DNA from: Dyella subtropica
Lineage (GTDB): Bacteria > Pseudomonadota > Gammaproteobacteria > Xanthomonadales > Rhodanobacteraceae
DNA length: 64,000 nucleotides
Assembly (NCBI RefSeq): GCF_026283965.1
Contig: NZ_JAPDPD010000007.1
Span: 1 to 64,000, forward strand
Direction of reading: 5' to 3'
In this document: in pieces, positions 1-7,945 of the stretch
Numbering within the stretch: position 1 is the stretch's first letter
Layout: the number at the start of each line of letters is the position of its first letter
Notes under the pieces: model-generated
Databases searched by the model: none
What the model was told of the DNA's origin: nothing
Seen by the model: the letters and a program-made list of their open reading frames with translations, nothing else
Made by a program: the position numbers and the translations under genes

Positions 1-120
1 TCGCGTCGCAAGCAAGGGAGGGAGCAGGTCGTTGCGAGCTTCTAGCTCCTCCCCTTGCTTGCGACGCGAAGCTAGTCCCGTGGGACAGGGGAGGCTGGGA
101 GGGGGTAAGCCCTTGCGACA
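1..120. repeat. REP-like inverted-repeat block at left edge
   Basis: An 18-base arm at 1-18 (tcgcgtcgcaagcaaggg) is repeated as its exact reverse complement at 52-69. Downstream, 88-120 (ggggaggctggg...cttgcgaca) is an inverted copy of 650-682 with one mismatch. The block may continue beyond the window edge. It lies between convergent or off-window genes and has no coding signal. It resembles the GC-rich extragenic palindromes common in xanthomonads. Confidence 0.6.
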
Positions 121-133
121 CCCTGACCAGAAC

Positions 134-160
134 CAAAAAAACGGCCCCTTGCGGGGCCGA
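134..160 (-). terminator. Rho-independent terminator of the small secreted protein gene
   Basis: Read on the minus strand this is cggcccc-gcaa-ggggccg followed by seven T. It is a perfect GC stem with a U tract, placed about 27 bases after the stop codon of the minus-strand gene ending at 187. Confidence 0.85.
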
Positions 161-186
161 AAGCGTTGCATTTTCAGTGGTTGGTA

Positions 187-549
187 TTACCAGGTGCGCA
201 CGTCGGACACGCTGACGGAGTAGTCCTGCATGTCGGATTCGTAGCGGAACAAACGGCCCAGGTCGAAATCCACCGACTGGCCCGGGGCGATGTTGGCGGT
301 GCCGGCCGGCCAGCCCTGCTTGCTCTGCAGCACCTTGCCGCTGGCGTCCTTGGCTTCGATGCGCACCTGGGCAGCGGAGGCTTCGGCGCAATGGTTGGTC
401 AGCTGGCCGCTCAAGCTCAAACGCAGGCCAGTACCGCTGCCGGACGACTTCATCTTGAAGTCCTTGATGGCGAAGTCGGCAGAGGAGCAGGCGGCGTGGG
501 AGGCGACTGGGGCGAGCAGGAGCACGGCAACGGCGAGCAGGGTTTTCAT
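187..549 (-). CDS. small secreted protein of unknown function
   Basis: Encodes 120 residues from the ATG at 549 (MKTLLAVAVLLLAPVASHAA). The first ~21 residues are a clear Sec signal peptide with an AHA-type cleavage site, so the mature ~100-residue protein should be periplasmic or secreted. Two Cys remain in the mature part (AACSSAD near its start and NHCAE mid-protein) and could form a disulfide. The sequence alternates hydrophobic and polar residues (SGQLTNHC, QVRIEAKDASGKVLQ, GQSVDFDLGR) in a way that suggests a small beta-sandwich. I do not recognise a named family. The gene stands alone, has its own terminator, and is flanked by inverted copies of a 33-bp repeat (88-120 and 650-682). Confidence 0.75.
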   Translation of the reverse strand: MKTLLAVAVLLLAPVASHAACSSADFAIKDFKMKSSGSGTGLRLSLSGQLTNHCAEASAAQVRIEAKDASGKVLQSKQGWPAGTANIAPGQSVDFDLGRLFRYESDMQDYSVSVSDVRTW

Positions 550-649
550 GGGCGGCAATCCAATGGTGGGAATCGTGTAAGGGACGACGATTCAATGGAT
601 CGGCTGGGGTTGGGAAATCTTTAGAGCGGCTCCGCAAGCTTGGCTGCGT

Positions 650-790
650 TGTCGCAAGGGCTTACCCCCTCCCGGCCTCCCCCTGCAAGCAAGGGGAGGG
701 GCTTAAAGCTTGCATCGACGTGCTCCCTCCCTTGCGTGTCCCACGGGGACTACTTCGGTCGTAGCAGGGGAGGGCTGGGGTGGGGTGTAG
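650..790. repeat. Inverted copy of the left-edge GC-rich repeat
   Basis: 650-682 is the reverse complement of 88-120 with one mismatch. It is followed by further C-run/G-run units (ctccccctgc...ggggagggg at 677-702; ctccctccc...ggggaggg at 723-775), each of which can fold into hairpins. This noncoding block fills the gap between the secreted protein gene (start 549) and the Nudix gene (stop 800). Confidence 0.6.
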
Positions 791-799
791 CCCATCAAG

Positions 800-1363
800 T
801 CATGCCTTGCGATCGGTGTGCTCGATAAACCACAGCCCCGCAAACACCTTCGGATCAATCGAATAACCCTCAGCCGCACGCGCGAACAGCCACGCGCCGG
901 CTTGGCTGCGCGGCACTTCGTGCACCACGATGTTTTCGTGTTCATTGCCGCCGCCGGGGCCGACCTTCTCCAAATCCCAGGCGCGCACGAAGGCGATCAT
1001 CTCCGTGCTCATCCCGGACGACGACGGACCTTCGTGGATGAATTCGAGGTGCGTGCAGCGGTAGCCGGTTTCTTCTTCCAGTTCGCGTTGGGCGGCGAGC
1101 AGGGCGCTTTCGTCATGGTGGCCGTGTTCGTCACCGACCAGGCCGGCGGGCATCTCGATGGTGTTCTGCTGGATGGCGACGCGGTACTGCTCCACGAACA
1201 GCACGTTGTCCTCGGGGGTTACCGCCAGGATGATCACCGCGCCACCGGGATGGTTGCGCTCGGCGTATTCCCAGCGACCGCGCTTGCGCAGGCTCAGCCA
1301 GCGGCCTTCATAGAGGGTTTCGACGGGATTGTTGGCGTCGGCGGGAGCGCGATGAGCAGGCAT
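800..1363 (-). CDS. Nudix hydrolase, ADP-ribose/NDP-sugar pyrophosphatase-like
   Basis: Encodes 187 residues from the ATG at 1363 (MPAHRAPADANN). Longer in-frame extensions overlap the neighbouring transporter gene and are unlikely. The catalytic Nudix helix is visible as ESALLAAQRELEEETGY, which fits E-x7-RE-x-EE-x-G-U. It is preceded by EMPAGLVGDE, typical of the ADP-ribose pyrophosphatase/NudF-NudK branch. The two Glu of the EE pair would bind the metal. The Gly of the box sits two residues further from the first Glu than in the strict consensus. Expected role: cytosolic cleavage of nucleoside diphosphate derivatives; the substrate is not predictable. It lies 59 bases downstream of the EamA transporter gene on the same strand and may be co-transcribed with it. 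Confidence 0.85.
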   Translation of the reverse strand: MPAHRAPADANNPVETLYEGRWLSLRKRGRWEYAERNHPGGAVIILAVTPEDNVLFVEQYRVAIQQNTIEMPAGLVGDEHGHHDESALLAAQRELEEETGYRCTHLEFIHEGPSSSGMSTEMIAFVRAWDLEKVGPGGGNEHENIVVHEVPRSQAGAWLFARAAEGYSIDPKVFAGLWFIEHTDRKA

Positions 1364-1422
1364 GCTTAGGGATGACCGATGGTTGGCGAAGTGGCCTGCA
1401 TGTTGCCGCGCTGGTGTGACGC

Positions 1423-2391
1423 CTACAACCGCTCCGCCGTCAGCTCCACCGGTTCCGGCTTCACGCGCACGGCCCACATCACACCGGCGACCAACAAAGC
1501 GACGCCAGCCAAGGTCTGCGGGCCGGGCATGTGGCCGCGCAGGATGAAGGCGTAACTCAGTGCCGCCAGGGTTTCGAACACGATCAGTTGGCCGGCCAGC
1601 GCGGTGGGCAGGCGCTGGCTGGCTTCGTTCCAGCACAGCGTGCCGAGCCAGGAGGCGAACAGGCCGATCGCTGCCATCAGGCCGATGAACACGGCCGGTC
1701 GCGGGCCGAACGGCATGGCGAAGGGACTGCCGCCAACGCCCATGATCAACCACAGCAGCGCATAGCCGATCAGTGCAAGCGGCAACGTCGCCACGCCTTG
1801 TGCCGTAGCCCAGGTGCGTGGGCTGCGGTCGGGGTGATTGCGCAGCCAGTCCGCGTTGCGAAGTGGGTACCAGGTCCAGCACGCCACGGCGCCGAAGGCG
1901 AGCAGGGCGCCATAGGCATAGCGCGCGAGGTCGGCATGCGGATCGCTGCGCAGAGCGGCTAGCTCAGCCTGGTTCACGCAAGCGATCCCGGCGGCGATCA
2001 GCAGCAGCGAGGGTGCCAGCCGGCGCCAGGGCAGGTGGCCGTCGCGTTGGGCATTGCGCAGGTTGGCGCTGATCGCGATGACCACCGGCAAGGTGCCGAT
2101 GATCATGGTCGGCAGGGGGCCGCCCGCGCGCTGGATGGCGCTGGCGAGACAAAGGTAATAAAGCAGGTTGCCGATGGCGACGAGCTTGAGCGCCTCCAGC
2201 CAATCGCTGCGGCTCAGGCGGCGCAGTGCGGCGCGATCCAGCCAGGCGAGCGGCAAGGCGATCAGCCCGAAGGCGAGGTAACGTCCGACCGACTGCAGTG
2301 CCGCCGGATACTCCGGCACCAACAGCGGACCGACGAAAACCAGGCCCCACATCAGGCCGGCGATAAGTGCGTAGAAGGTTCCAGTCCACAT
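1423..2391 (-). CDS. EamA/DMT-family transporter
   Basis: Encodes 322 residues from the ATG at 2391 (MWTGTFYALIAGLMWGLVF). About ten hydrophobic helices are arranged as two homologous five-helix halves, the hallmark of the drug/metabolite transporter superfamily. The first helix carries the typical AxxWG signature and TLPVVIAI lies in helix 4. The protein is an inner-membrane permease for small metabolites or drugs; the substrate cannot be read from the sequence. It is followed on the same strand by the Nudix gene. Upstream is a REP-like hairpin (2444-2516) that separates it from the exonuclease gene. Confidence 0.85.
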   Translation of the reverse strand: MWTGTFYALIAGLMWGLVFVGPLLVPEYPAALQSVGRYLAFGLIALPLAWLDRAALRRLSRSDWLEALKLVAIGNLLYYLCLASAIQRAGGPLPTMIIGTLPVVIAISANLRNAQRDGHLPWRRLAPSLLLIAAGIACVNQAELAALRSDPHADLARYAYGALLAFGAVACWTWYPLRNADWLRNHPDRSPRTWATAQGVATLPLALIGYALLWLIMGVGGSPFAMPFGPRPAVFIGLMAAIGLFASWLGTLCWNEASQRLPTALAGQLIVFETLAALSYAFILRGHMPGPQTLAGVALLVAGVMWAVRVKPEPVELTAERL

Positions 2392-2443
2392 GGGGAGCAG
2401 CTTGTGCCGTTGTGCCTGTGGTGTCTTGTACCAGATGGCTTTT

Positions 2444-2516
2444 GGTAGGAGCGCACCCTGTGCGCGATGGCCGTGATGAGGCGCCTCTCAAGAGCCATCG
2501 CGCACAGGGGGCAACC
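2444..2516. repeat. GTAGGAGC-type extragenic repeat, copy 1
   Basis: Contains ggtaggagcgcaccctgtgc followed by gcgatggc, with the inverted arm gccatcgcgcacaggg at 2494-2509, so the element folds into a long hairpin. The same family recurs at 14752-14926, 20063-20239 and 43365-43508. Here the second arm has lost the final GCTCCTAC. Confidence 0.7.
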
Positions 2517-2527
2517 TGCGCGAACCG

Positions 2528-3427
2528 TCAGCTCTGTATCAACGCCTTCAACCGCTGCCGCGTCAGCGGCCCAAAGCGAAGCCGTTCGCATAGCGCATCC
2601 ATCCGTGCGGTATCACCGTTCAAGCGCAGCCATGCGTCGGCGCTAGTGGATACGGGGGCATCCAGGGCGATGCGGGTGAGGCGGCGGTAGAGGAGGGCGG
2701 ATTGGCCGTGTTCGCGGAGTTTTTGTGCGCAGCTGGCGGCGCCGCGGATGCGCAGGAAAGGGATTTCGTCGACTCGTTCGAGCAGGACGTCGAGGGTGCC
2801 GAAATGGGTGAGCAGGGCGGCAGCGGTTTTGGCGCCGATGCCGGGGACACCAGGGATGTTGTCGACGGCGTCGCCGCAGAGGGCGAGGTAGTCGGCGACT
2901 TGATGGGGATGCACACCAAGTTTTTCGTGTACACCGGCGGGGCCCCAGCGCAGGCCGCGGGCGTAGTCCCATTGTTCGTCGTGTTCGCCGAGCAGCTGGC
3001 CGAAGTCTTTGTCGGCGGAGACGATGACGCTGCGAAAGCCGTGGCCGCGCAGGGTCCACAACGCGCTGCCGATAAGGTCGTCGGCTTCATAGCTGTGGTC
3101 GATCATCACCACGATGCCCAACGCTTCGGTGACTTCGCGGCACAGCACGAACTGGTGTTCCAGGTCCGGCGGCGGCAATTCGCGATTGGCTTTGTAGGGT
3201 GGGTAGATGGCGTTGCGGAACGAGGTGGTGAGCGAGGCGTCGAAGGCGACGGCGACGTGCGGCGGCCGCACGCGTTCCAGCAGTTCGCACAGGAAGCGGG
3301 TGAAGCCGTGCACGGCGTTGACGGGGTGGCCGTCGACGTCTGTGAATTCATTCGGCATGGAATGCCATGCACGGAAGACATACAGGCTGCCGTCGATCAA
3401 ATGGACGGCTGGATGCGGGGCGCTCAT
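2528..3427 (-). CDS. 5'-3' exonuclease / flap endonuclease (ExoIX, PolA N-domain type)
   Basis: Encodes 299 residues if it starts at the ATG at 3427, which overlaps the upstream nitroreductase stop as ATGA; an ATG three codons earlier is also in frame. Similar in length to stand-alone 5'-3' exonucleases. Visible motifs: N-terminal HLIDGSLYVFRAWH, YKANRELPP, the acidic cluster EADDLIGSA and SADKDFGQLL, and the helix-hairpin-helix GVPGIGAKTAAALL preceded by CGDAVDNIPG. The conserved Asp residues would hold two Mg ions that cleave 5' flaps. It has no polymerase domain. Translational coupling to the nitroreductase gene indicates a two-gene operon. Confidence 0.88.
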   Translation of the reverse strand: MSAPHPAVHLIDGSLYVFRAWHSMPNEFTDVDGHPVNAVHGFTRFLCELLERVRPPHVAVAFDASLTTSFRNAIYPPYKANRELPPPDLEHQFVLCREVTEALGIVVMIDHSYEADDLIGSALWTLRGHGFRSVIVSADKDFGQLLGEHDEQWDYARGLRWGPAGVHEKLGVHPHQVADYLALCGDAVDNIPGVPGIGAKTAAALLTHFGTLDVLLERVDEIPFLRIRGAASCAQKLREHGQSALLYRRLTRIALDAPVSTSADAWLRLNGDTARMDALCERLRFGPLTRQRLKALIQS

Positions 3428-3993
3428 GGTGCCCACGTGGACAGCAGGTCGGCGAGCGCAGGGCGGTCGCGGTCGGGTACGTCGATCTGCGGCGTGCCGA
3501 TGTGGACGAAGCCGGTGACGTGTTCGTTCTCGGCTAGACCCAACATGGCGCCGACTTCGCGGTCATAGGCGGCCCAGCCGGTGAGCCAGTTGGCGCCGAA
3601 GCCAAGGGCGTAGCTGCCCATCAGCAGGTTGTAGGCGACGCAGCCAGCGGCCATGTTCTGCTCGATGGCGGGTGTCTTGCTGTCGGCATCGATGCGCGCG
3701 ACCACGGCGACCACCAGCGGCGCGAAGGTGTAGCGATGGCGATCCTTCTCTCGATTGGATTCGGGCAGGTCCGGATTGCGCGCGATCGCCATGTCGGCCA
3801 GCCGCTCACCGAAGCGCAACTTGGCGTCGCCGCGCAGCAGGATCAGCCGGAACGGGACCAGCTTGCCGTGGTCCGGTACGCGAATGGAAGCTTCGAGCAG
3901 GGCATGCAGCGTGGCCTCGTCGGGCGCCGGTTCGCCCAGCTGGCGTGAGGGAACGGAATGGCGTTGTTGCAGCAAAGAGAGAGCGTTCGACAT
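3424..3993 (-). CDS. nitroreductase family protein, YdjA-like
   Basis: Encodes 189 residues from the ATG at 3993 (MSNALSLLQQRHS), chosen because YdjA-type proteins begin at the equivalent place; an upstream in-frame ATG at 4020 would add nine residues. Family features are the FMN-binding RHSVPSRQL near the N-terminus, RVPDHGKLVPF (YdjA has a comparable APDH segment), EQNMAAGCVAYNLL in the dimer core, and GFVHIGTPQ at the C-terminus. Expected to be a homodimeric FMN-dependent oxidoreductase of the minimal type. The stop codon overlaps the exonuclease start by four bases. Confidence 0.85.
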   Translation of the reverse strand: MSNALSLLQQRHSVPSRQLGEPAPDEATLHALLEASIRVPDHGKLVPFRLILLRGDAKLRFGERLADMAIARNPDLPESNREKDRHRYTFAPLVVAVVARIDADSKTPAIEQNMAAGCVAYNLLMGSYALGFGANWLTGWAAYDREVGAMLGLAENEHVTGFVHIGTPQIDVPDRDRPALADLLSTWAP

Positions 3994-4104
3994 AGGGGAG
4001 GCGAGAGAAAAAGAAGCCATCGTACTACCAGATGCGCAGGCCGCAGCTCGCAGCTGCGCGGCTTGCCGAGCTCCTGAGCTTGGATGTTGCTGCAGGGGGT
4101 GGCT

Positions 4105-5316
4105 TCAGGCCGCGATCGAATCGTTTGGGCTAGAAGGGGATCGGGTTTGATTTTTGGCGGGCTGATTGGCCGCCATCAAACCGGGGTGCTCATGCACGCT
4201 GACCGATAGATAGGTCAGGGAGTCTCCGCCAGCCCTAGCCGTAGCAGCCTTCACCGGCTGTCCGCTTGCTTCCAGCGCGCGTAGATCGATGCTTTGCGTC
4301 GATATCGGACGATAGTGGTCGTCGAAGGCCACGTCGCCGGGACGCCAGCCGGCGCGACAACGGAATGCGCCCCAGCAGCGCCGCAGCGTCATCAGCTGCT
4401 GGCGGAGCATGCCGCGGCGATTGTCCGCATCCACCATCGAATCGCAGACGCCGGTAGGCCGCGCTGCCTCGCCATACAGTGCCGTGCCGAACAGGATGTC
4501 CCAGATCGGAAAGACGAAGGCGTAGTTGCAACTGTGCAGGGTTGGCCGCTCGGGATCGACCCGCATGTGATGCAGGCGATGGTAGTGCGGGTCCACCAGC
4601 AATTTCTCGAACACCGGGCCGAATCGCAGCCGGATGTTTGCATGCCCAAGGTTCTGCAGCAGTTCGCCCAGCAACACCAGCAGTGCGTAATCCGTGGGTG
4701 AAACACCAAACAGCAAGGCGACGCCGGCAATGATCAAGGCCTCCAGCATGTCATCGAGATAGTGGTCTCGGTCGTTCGACCAGCAACTGAGTTGGCGCTG
4801 GCTGTGATGCAGGCTGTGCAGCGCCCACCACCAGGGGATGGCGTGCTGCAGGCGATGAATCAGGTAATAGACGAAATCGTAGAGCGCGTAATAAACAAGA
4901 AACAGCATCACCGGATGTTTCGTCAGCCCGGGGATGCCCTGCTGGATACTGACCAGGCCGGCACTGTTGCCGTCCTCATCGCTCCCCAGCCATCGACTCA
5001 AGGGATACAGCACCAGATAGGTAAACAACGGCAACACGCCGAACAGTTTGATCAACGTGTAGCGGCGATCGATGAAGGTGGCTTGGCGTTGCTCCCAGCG
5101 TTCCACCGGCCAAACGTCTTCCAGCGGCCGAAGCACGCAGGCAATCACGCTCACTTGCACGGTTGTCAGCAAGAAGTACTGAGCTATCTCGCGAGATTGG
5201 CCCGCGAGCCAAGGGAGATGCAAGGCCAGCAGCGAAGGGTAGACGGCATGCGTGGCCGTCCAGTTCAGCGCCGCGGCCCAGGGGGCGGTTAACCCTTGCA
5301 TGGCGTGATGGGGCAT
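4105..5316 (-). CDS. sterol desaturase / fatty acid hydroxylase family membrane protein
   Basis: Encodes 403 residues from the ATG at 5316 (MPHHAMQGL). An open frame continues upstream but looks noncoding. Several transmembrane helices flank the di-iron histidine boxes: HRLQH, HSLHHS and HYHRLHH, with HANIR between them. This is the ERG3-type membrane-bound non-heme di-iron oxygenase arrangement (H-x3-H, H-x2-HH, H-x2-HH). It probably hydroxylates or desaturates a lipid. The C-terminal ~100 residues after the third box (LRRCWGAFRCRAGWRPGDVA) are longer than in minimal family members. The gene stands alone on the minus strand, divergent from the hydrolase gene at 5533. Confidence 0.85.
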   Translation of the reverse strand: MPHHAMQGLTAPWAAALNWTATHAVYPSLLALHLPWLAGQSREIAQYFLLTTVQVSVIACVLRPLEDVWPVERWEQRQATFIDRRYTLIKLFGVLPLFTYLVLYPLSRWLGSDEDGNSAGLVSIQQGIPGLTKHPVMLFLVYYALYDFVYYLIHRLQHAIPWWWALHSLHHSQRQLSCWSNDRDHYLDDMLEALIIAGVALLFGVSPTDYALLVLLGELLQNLGHANIRLRFGPVFEKLLVDPHYHRLHHMRVDPERPTLHSCNYAFVFPIWDILFGTALYGEAARPTGVCDSMVDADNRRGMLRQQLMTLRRCWGAFRCRAGWRPGDVAFDDHYRPISTQSIDLRALEASGQPVKAATARAGGDSLTYLSVSVHEHPGLMAANQPAKNQTRSPSSPNDSIAA

Positions 5317-5532
5317 GAACCGAGTGTGGATTTTACTCCGGCAGACGTGGAGAAGCGTCTGCGAGTCGGCGTCCACGCGACCTTCACATCTGCTTTTGCG
5401 AAGGCGGCCAGCCGGGTGGCGCAAGGTCGTCGTGCCCCAGCTCGCAGCTGGCACGGGATCACGGAGTGACATGCCGTTACGGCGTTTCTTTGACCTACAA
5501 TCGCCGTCCATATCCTCAGGCGGAGACTGGCG

Positions 5533-6453
5533 ATGAACGTAACGAGGCGTTTCGTTGCATGGTCCTGCATGGCGCTGGCCGCGTTCTTCGCGGCGATGCC
5601 TGTGGTCGAAGCGGGCTCGGCCGCGTCATCTGCGGCCATTCATGACGGCGACTTCGTCACCAGCGATGGTGCGCACATCCACTATCTGTACGCCGGTGCG
5701 CGCGACACCGAGCCTGCCTTGGTGCTCATTCCCGGTTGGACGTTGACGGCGTCGCTGTGGCGCGGGCAGCTCGACACGTTCTCACCGTCGCGACGGGTGA
5801 TCGCGGTGGATTCGCGCTCGCAAGGCGGCTCGGCGCTGATGTTGACCGGCAACACCCCGGAGCGACGCGCGCAGGATCTGCACGAACTGCTGGCGCAATT
5901 GCAGGTGAAGCGTTTCGTGATCGTCGGCTGGTCGCAGGGTGCGCAGGACGTGGCGGCGTACATTCTGCAGTTCGGTACGGCGGATCTCGCTGGCGTGGCT
6001 TTTGTGGATTCGCCGGTGTCGGCCGGGCCAGCGGAGCTGGACCTGCATAAGGAGTTCAGTCGCCAGATCATCACCGGTTTGGGCGAGTATGCCGCGCATC
6101 CCGCGGAGTACACCGAGCGCGTGATGCGCTCCATCTTCAAGCGCGAGCACCCGGAGTTGGATATGGGTGCCGTGATCGCTTCAGCACAGCGCACGCCGTC
6201 TTCCATCGGCACCGCCATGTTGGTGGCGGATATTTTCGGTACGGATCGACGGCCGGCCTTGCAGAAGATCGATCGGCCGGCGCTGGTCGTCGCCTCGGCC
6301 GAATCACCGCTGCTGGATGTGCAGAAAGAGATGGCCGCGAGCATTCGAGGGGCGCAGATGATCGCGGTGCCGGGTGCGGGGCATGCCGTGTTTGTCGATG
6401 ATCCGACCACCTTCAATCGGGCTTTGCGTGAACTGCTGCGCAGGAGCCATTAG
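5533..6453 (+). CDS. secreted alpha/beta hydrolase
   Basis: Encodes 306 residues from the ATG at 5533, preceded by ggcggag. An N-terminal signal peptide (MNVTRRFVAWSCMALAAFF...VVEAGSA) directs export. The alpha/beta-hydrolase fold is shown by the oxyanion strand LVLIPGWTLTASLW, the nucleophile elbow GWSQGAQD (Ser near residue 134), and the C-terminal GAGHAVFVDDP carrying the catalytic His near residue 281. The overall pattern resembles non-heme chloroperoxidase-like esterases, but exported. Substrate unknown. It lies 140 bases upstream of another exported hydrolase (6593), so the two may act on related extracellular substrates; that is inference only. Confidence 0.82.
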   Translation: MNVTRRFVAWSCMALAAFFAAMPVVEAGSAASSAAIHDGDFVTSDGAHIHYLYAGARDTEPALVLIPGWTLTASLWRGQLDTFSPSRRVIAVDSRSQGGSALMLTGNTPERRAQDLHELLAQLQVKRFVIVGWSQGAQDVAAYILQFGTADLAGVAFVDSPVSAGPAELDLHKEFSRQIITGLGEYAAHPAEYTERVMRSIFKREHPELDMGAVIASAQRTPSSIGTAMLVADIFGTDRRPALQKIDRPALVVASAESPLLDVQKEMAASIRGAQMIAVPGAGHAVFVDDPTTFNRALRELLRRSH

Positions 6454-6592
6454 GCGTTGCTAGGGACTCTTGGAATGGCGGCACTCGCCCCTATATGTGT
6501 GCCGTCTCGATCTCGGTGACCGTGCTTGATCTCCAAGACGGCGCGCGAAATGGATCGACACGTAGAAACCCGACACAACGAGGAATGAAACG

Positions 6593-7573
6593 ATGAGCAC
6601 GAGGCTTACCTTCGCGCGCGCAGCCATAACGACCGCCCTGCTGCTGGGATGTACGGTGGGCGTCGCATCCTTTAGCCCCGTCCAGGCGGCTGCGCCGATG
6701 GCTAAGACGACAGCACCGGGTTATTACCGGATGATGCTGGGCGACTTCGAGATCACGGCGCTGTCCGACGGCACTATGCCGCTACCCGTCCAGGAGCTGC
6801 TTACCAACACGACACCCGAGAAGACGCGCCAAGCGTTGGATGCCGCGTTCCAGCCGCTGCCTTACGAGATGAACTTCAACGCTTACCTCGTCAATACCGG
6901 TAGCAAATTGGTGCTGATCGATACCGGCGCGGGCCATCTCTTTGGCAGCAACCTCGGCAAGCTGGTCGAGCGCATCGTGGCCAGCGGTTACCGGCCCGAG
7001 CAGATCGATGAGATCTACATCACCCATATGCATCCGGACCACGTCGGTGGCCTGTCGGACAACGGCAAGCGCGTCTTCGCCAATGCCGTGGTGCGTGCCG
7101 ACAAGCGCGACGCCGATTTCTGGTTGAGCAAGGCCAACCTGGAGAAAGCCGCAGCCGACGAGAAGCAGCACTTCGAAGCCGCGACGGCCTCACTGACGCC
7201 TTATGTCCAGGCCGATCATTTCAAGTCGTTCAGCGGCGACACCGAGCTGGTCCCGGGTGTGCGTGCCGTCTCCCTGGCCGGTCATACACCCGGACATACC
7301 GGCTACATCGTCGAGAGCAAGGGCCAGAAGATGTTGGTGTGGGGCGACACGATGCACGTGCAGGCCGTGCAGTTCGCCCAGCCCTCCGTCACCATCCACT
7401 TCGACGTCGATAGCCATGCGGCAGAGGCGATGCGTGAGCGCATCCTGGCCGATGCCGCGAAGAACGGTTATCTCATTGCCGGAGAGCACCTTTCCTTTCC
7501 TGGCGTGGGTCATGTCCGCAAGAGCGGGGCTGGGTATCAATGGCTGCCGGTTAGCTACGCCGAGATGCACTGA
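6593..7573 (+). CDS. exported MBL-fold hydrolase, methyl parathion hydrolase-like
   Basis: Encodes 326 residues with a signal peptide ending around VQAAA (residue ~34). The zinc ligands of the metallo-beta-lactamase fold are present: THMHPDHVGG (near residue 145), the His in GHTPGHTGY, the Asp in VWGDTMH and the His in EHLSFPGVGH. The mature N-terminus (APGYYRMMLGDFEITALSDG) and segments such as NTGSKLVLIDTGAG, EEIYITHMHPDH-type and VVRADKRDADFWLS closely match, from memory, the plasmid-borne methyl parathion hydrolases of Pseudomonas/Ochrobactrum. This is the same subfamily: periplasmic di-zinc phosphotriesterase or lactonase. Whether it hydrolyses organophosphates or lactones is unknown. 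A weak lipobox-like LLLGC occurs in the signal peptide. Confidence 0.88.
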   Translation: MSTRLTFARAAITTALLLGCTVGVASFSPVQAAAPMAKTTAPGYYRMMLGDFEITALSDGTMPLPVQELLTNTTPEKTRQALDAAFQPLPYEMNFNAYLVNTGSKLVLIDTGAGHLFGSNLGKLVERIVASGYRPEQIDEIYITHMHPDHVGGLSDNGKRVFANAVVRADKRDADFWLSKANLEKAAADEKQHFEAATASLTPYVQADHFKSFSGDTELVPGVRAVSLAGHTPGHTGYIVESKGQKMLVWGDTMHVQAVQFAQPSVTIHFDVDSHAAEAMRERILADAAKNGYLIAGEHLSFPGVGHVRKSGAGYQWLPVSYAEMH

Positions 7574-7945
7574 CGCGGCACATTGATCCGTCGAGAACGC
7601 CTCAACGCATGGGATGCGATGGAGAGCAGGTAGACGGCGCGCGGGCCTTCGCCAAAGTGAGGCCCGCGTGTGTGGACGATGCCGTTCTGAGGGGGCTTGC
7701 TCCTACCGTATGCGAGCGTCTGCTTCCGGCCGAATCCGCAACCAAAGCGGGCATTACGATACGACGCTATAGGTATTCACCACGATCGGGCCAAGCCATG
7801 GCGGTGACTATCGGCGCTTGGGAGTGTTTCTTCGCAGGCGGTTAAAGATCTCGACTCCCTGAGCTATTTTTAAGACAGAGGCCAGAGTCTTTTGGCGGCC
7901 GAAGGAGTCCATTTCCTTGGGCGATCACAACATCAAGGGGACATC
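7574..7945. other. 372-bp intergenic region
   Basis: No convincing gene is seen. A 78-codon open frame at 7609-7845 has no recognisable motif and no ribosome binding site. The region probably holds the promoter of the gene at 7946; aagggg at 7935-7940 is its ribosome binding site. No strong hairpin or repeat was found. Confidence 0.4.

Noticed and set aside
4041-4075. gccgcagctcgcagctgcgcggc hairpin between the nitroreductase and sterol desaturase-like genes as a terminator
   Set aside because: It lacks a T tract on the strand of either gene, and a similar cagctcgcagctg occurs near 5432; it may be a minor repeat but is too weak to call.
7609-7845. 78-codon plus-strand open frame between the MBL hydrolase and the PEP-mutase-like gene
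   Set aside because: No motif, no ribosome binding site and no neighbour in operon distance.
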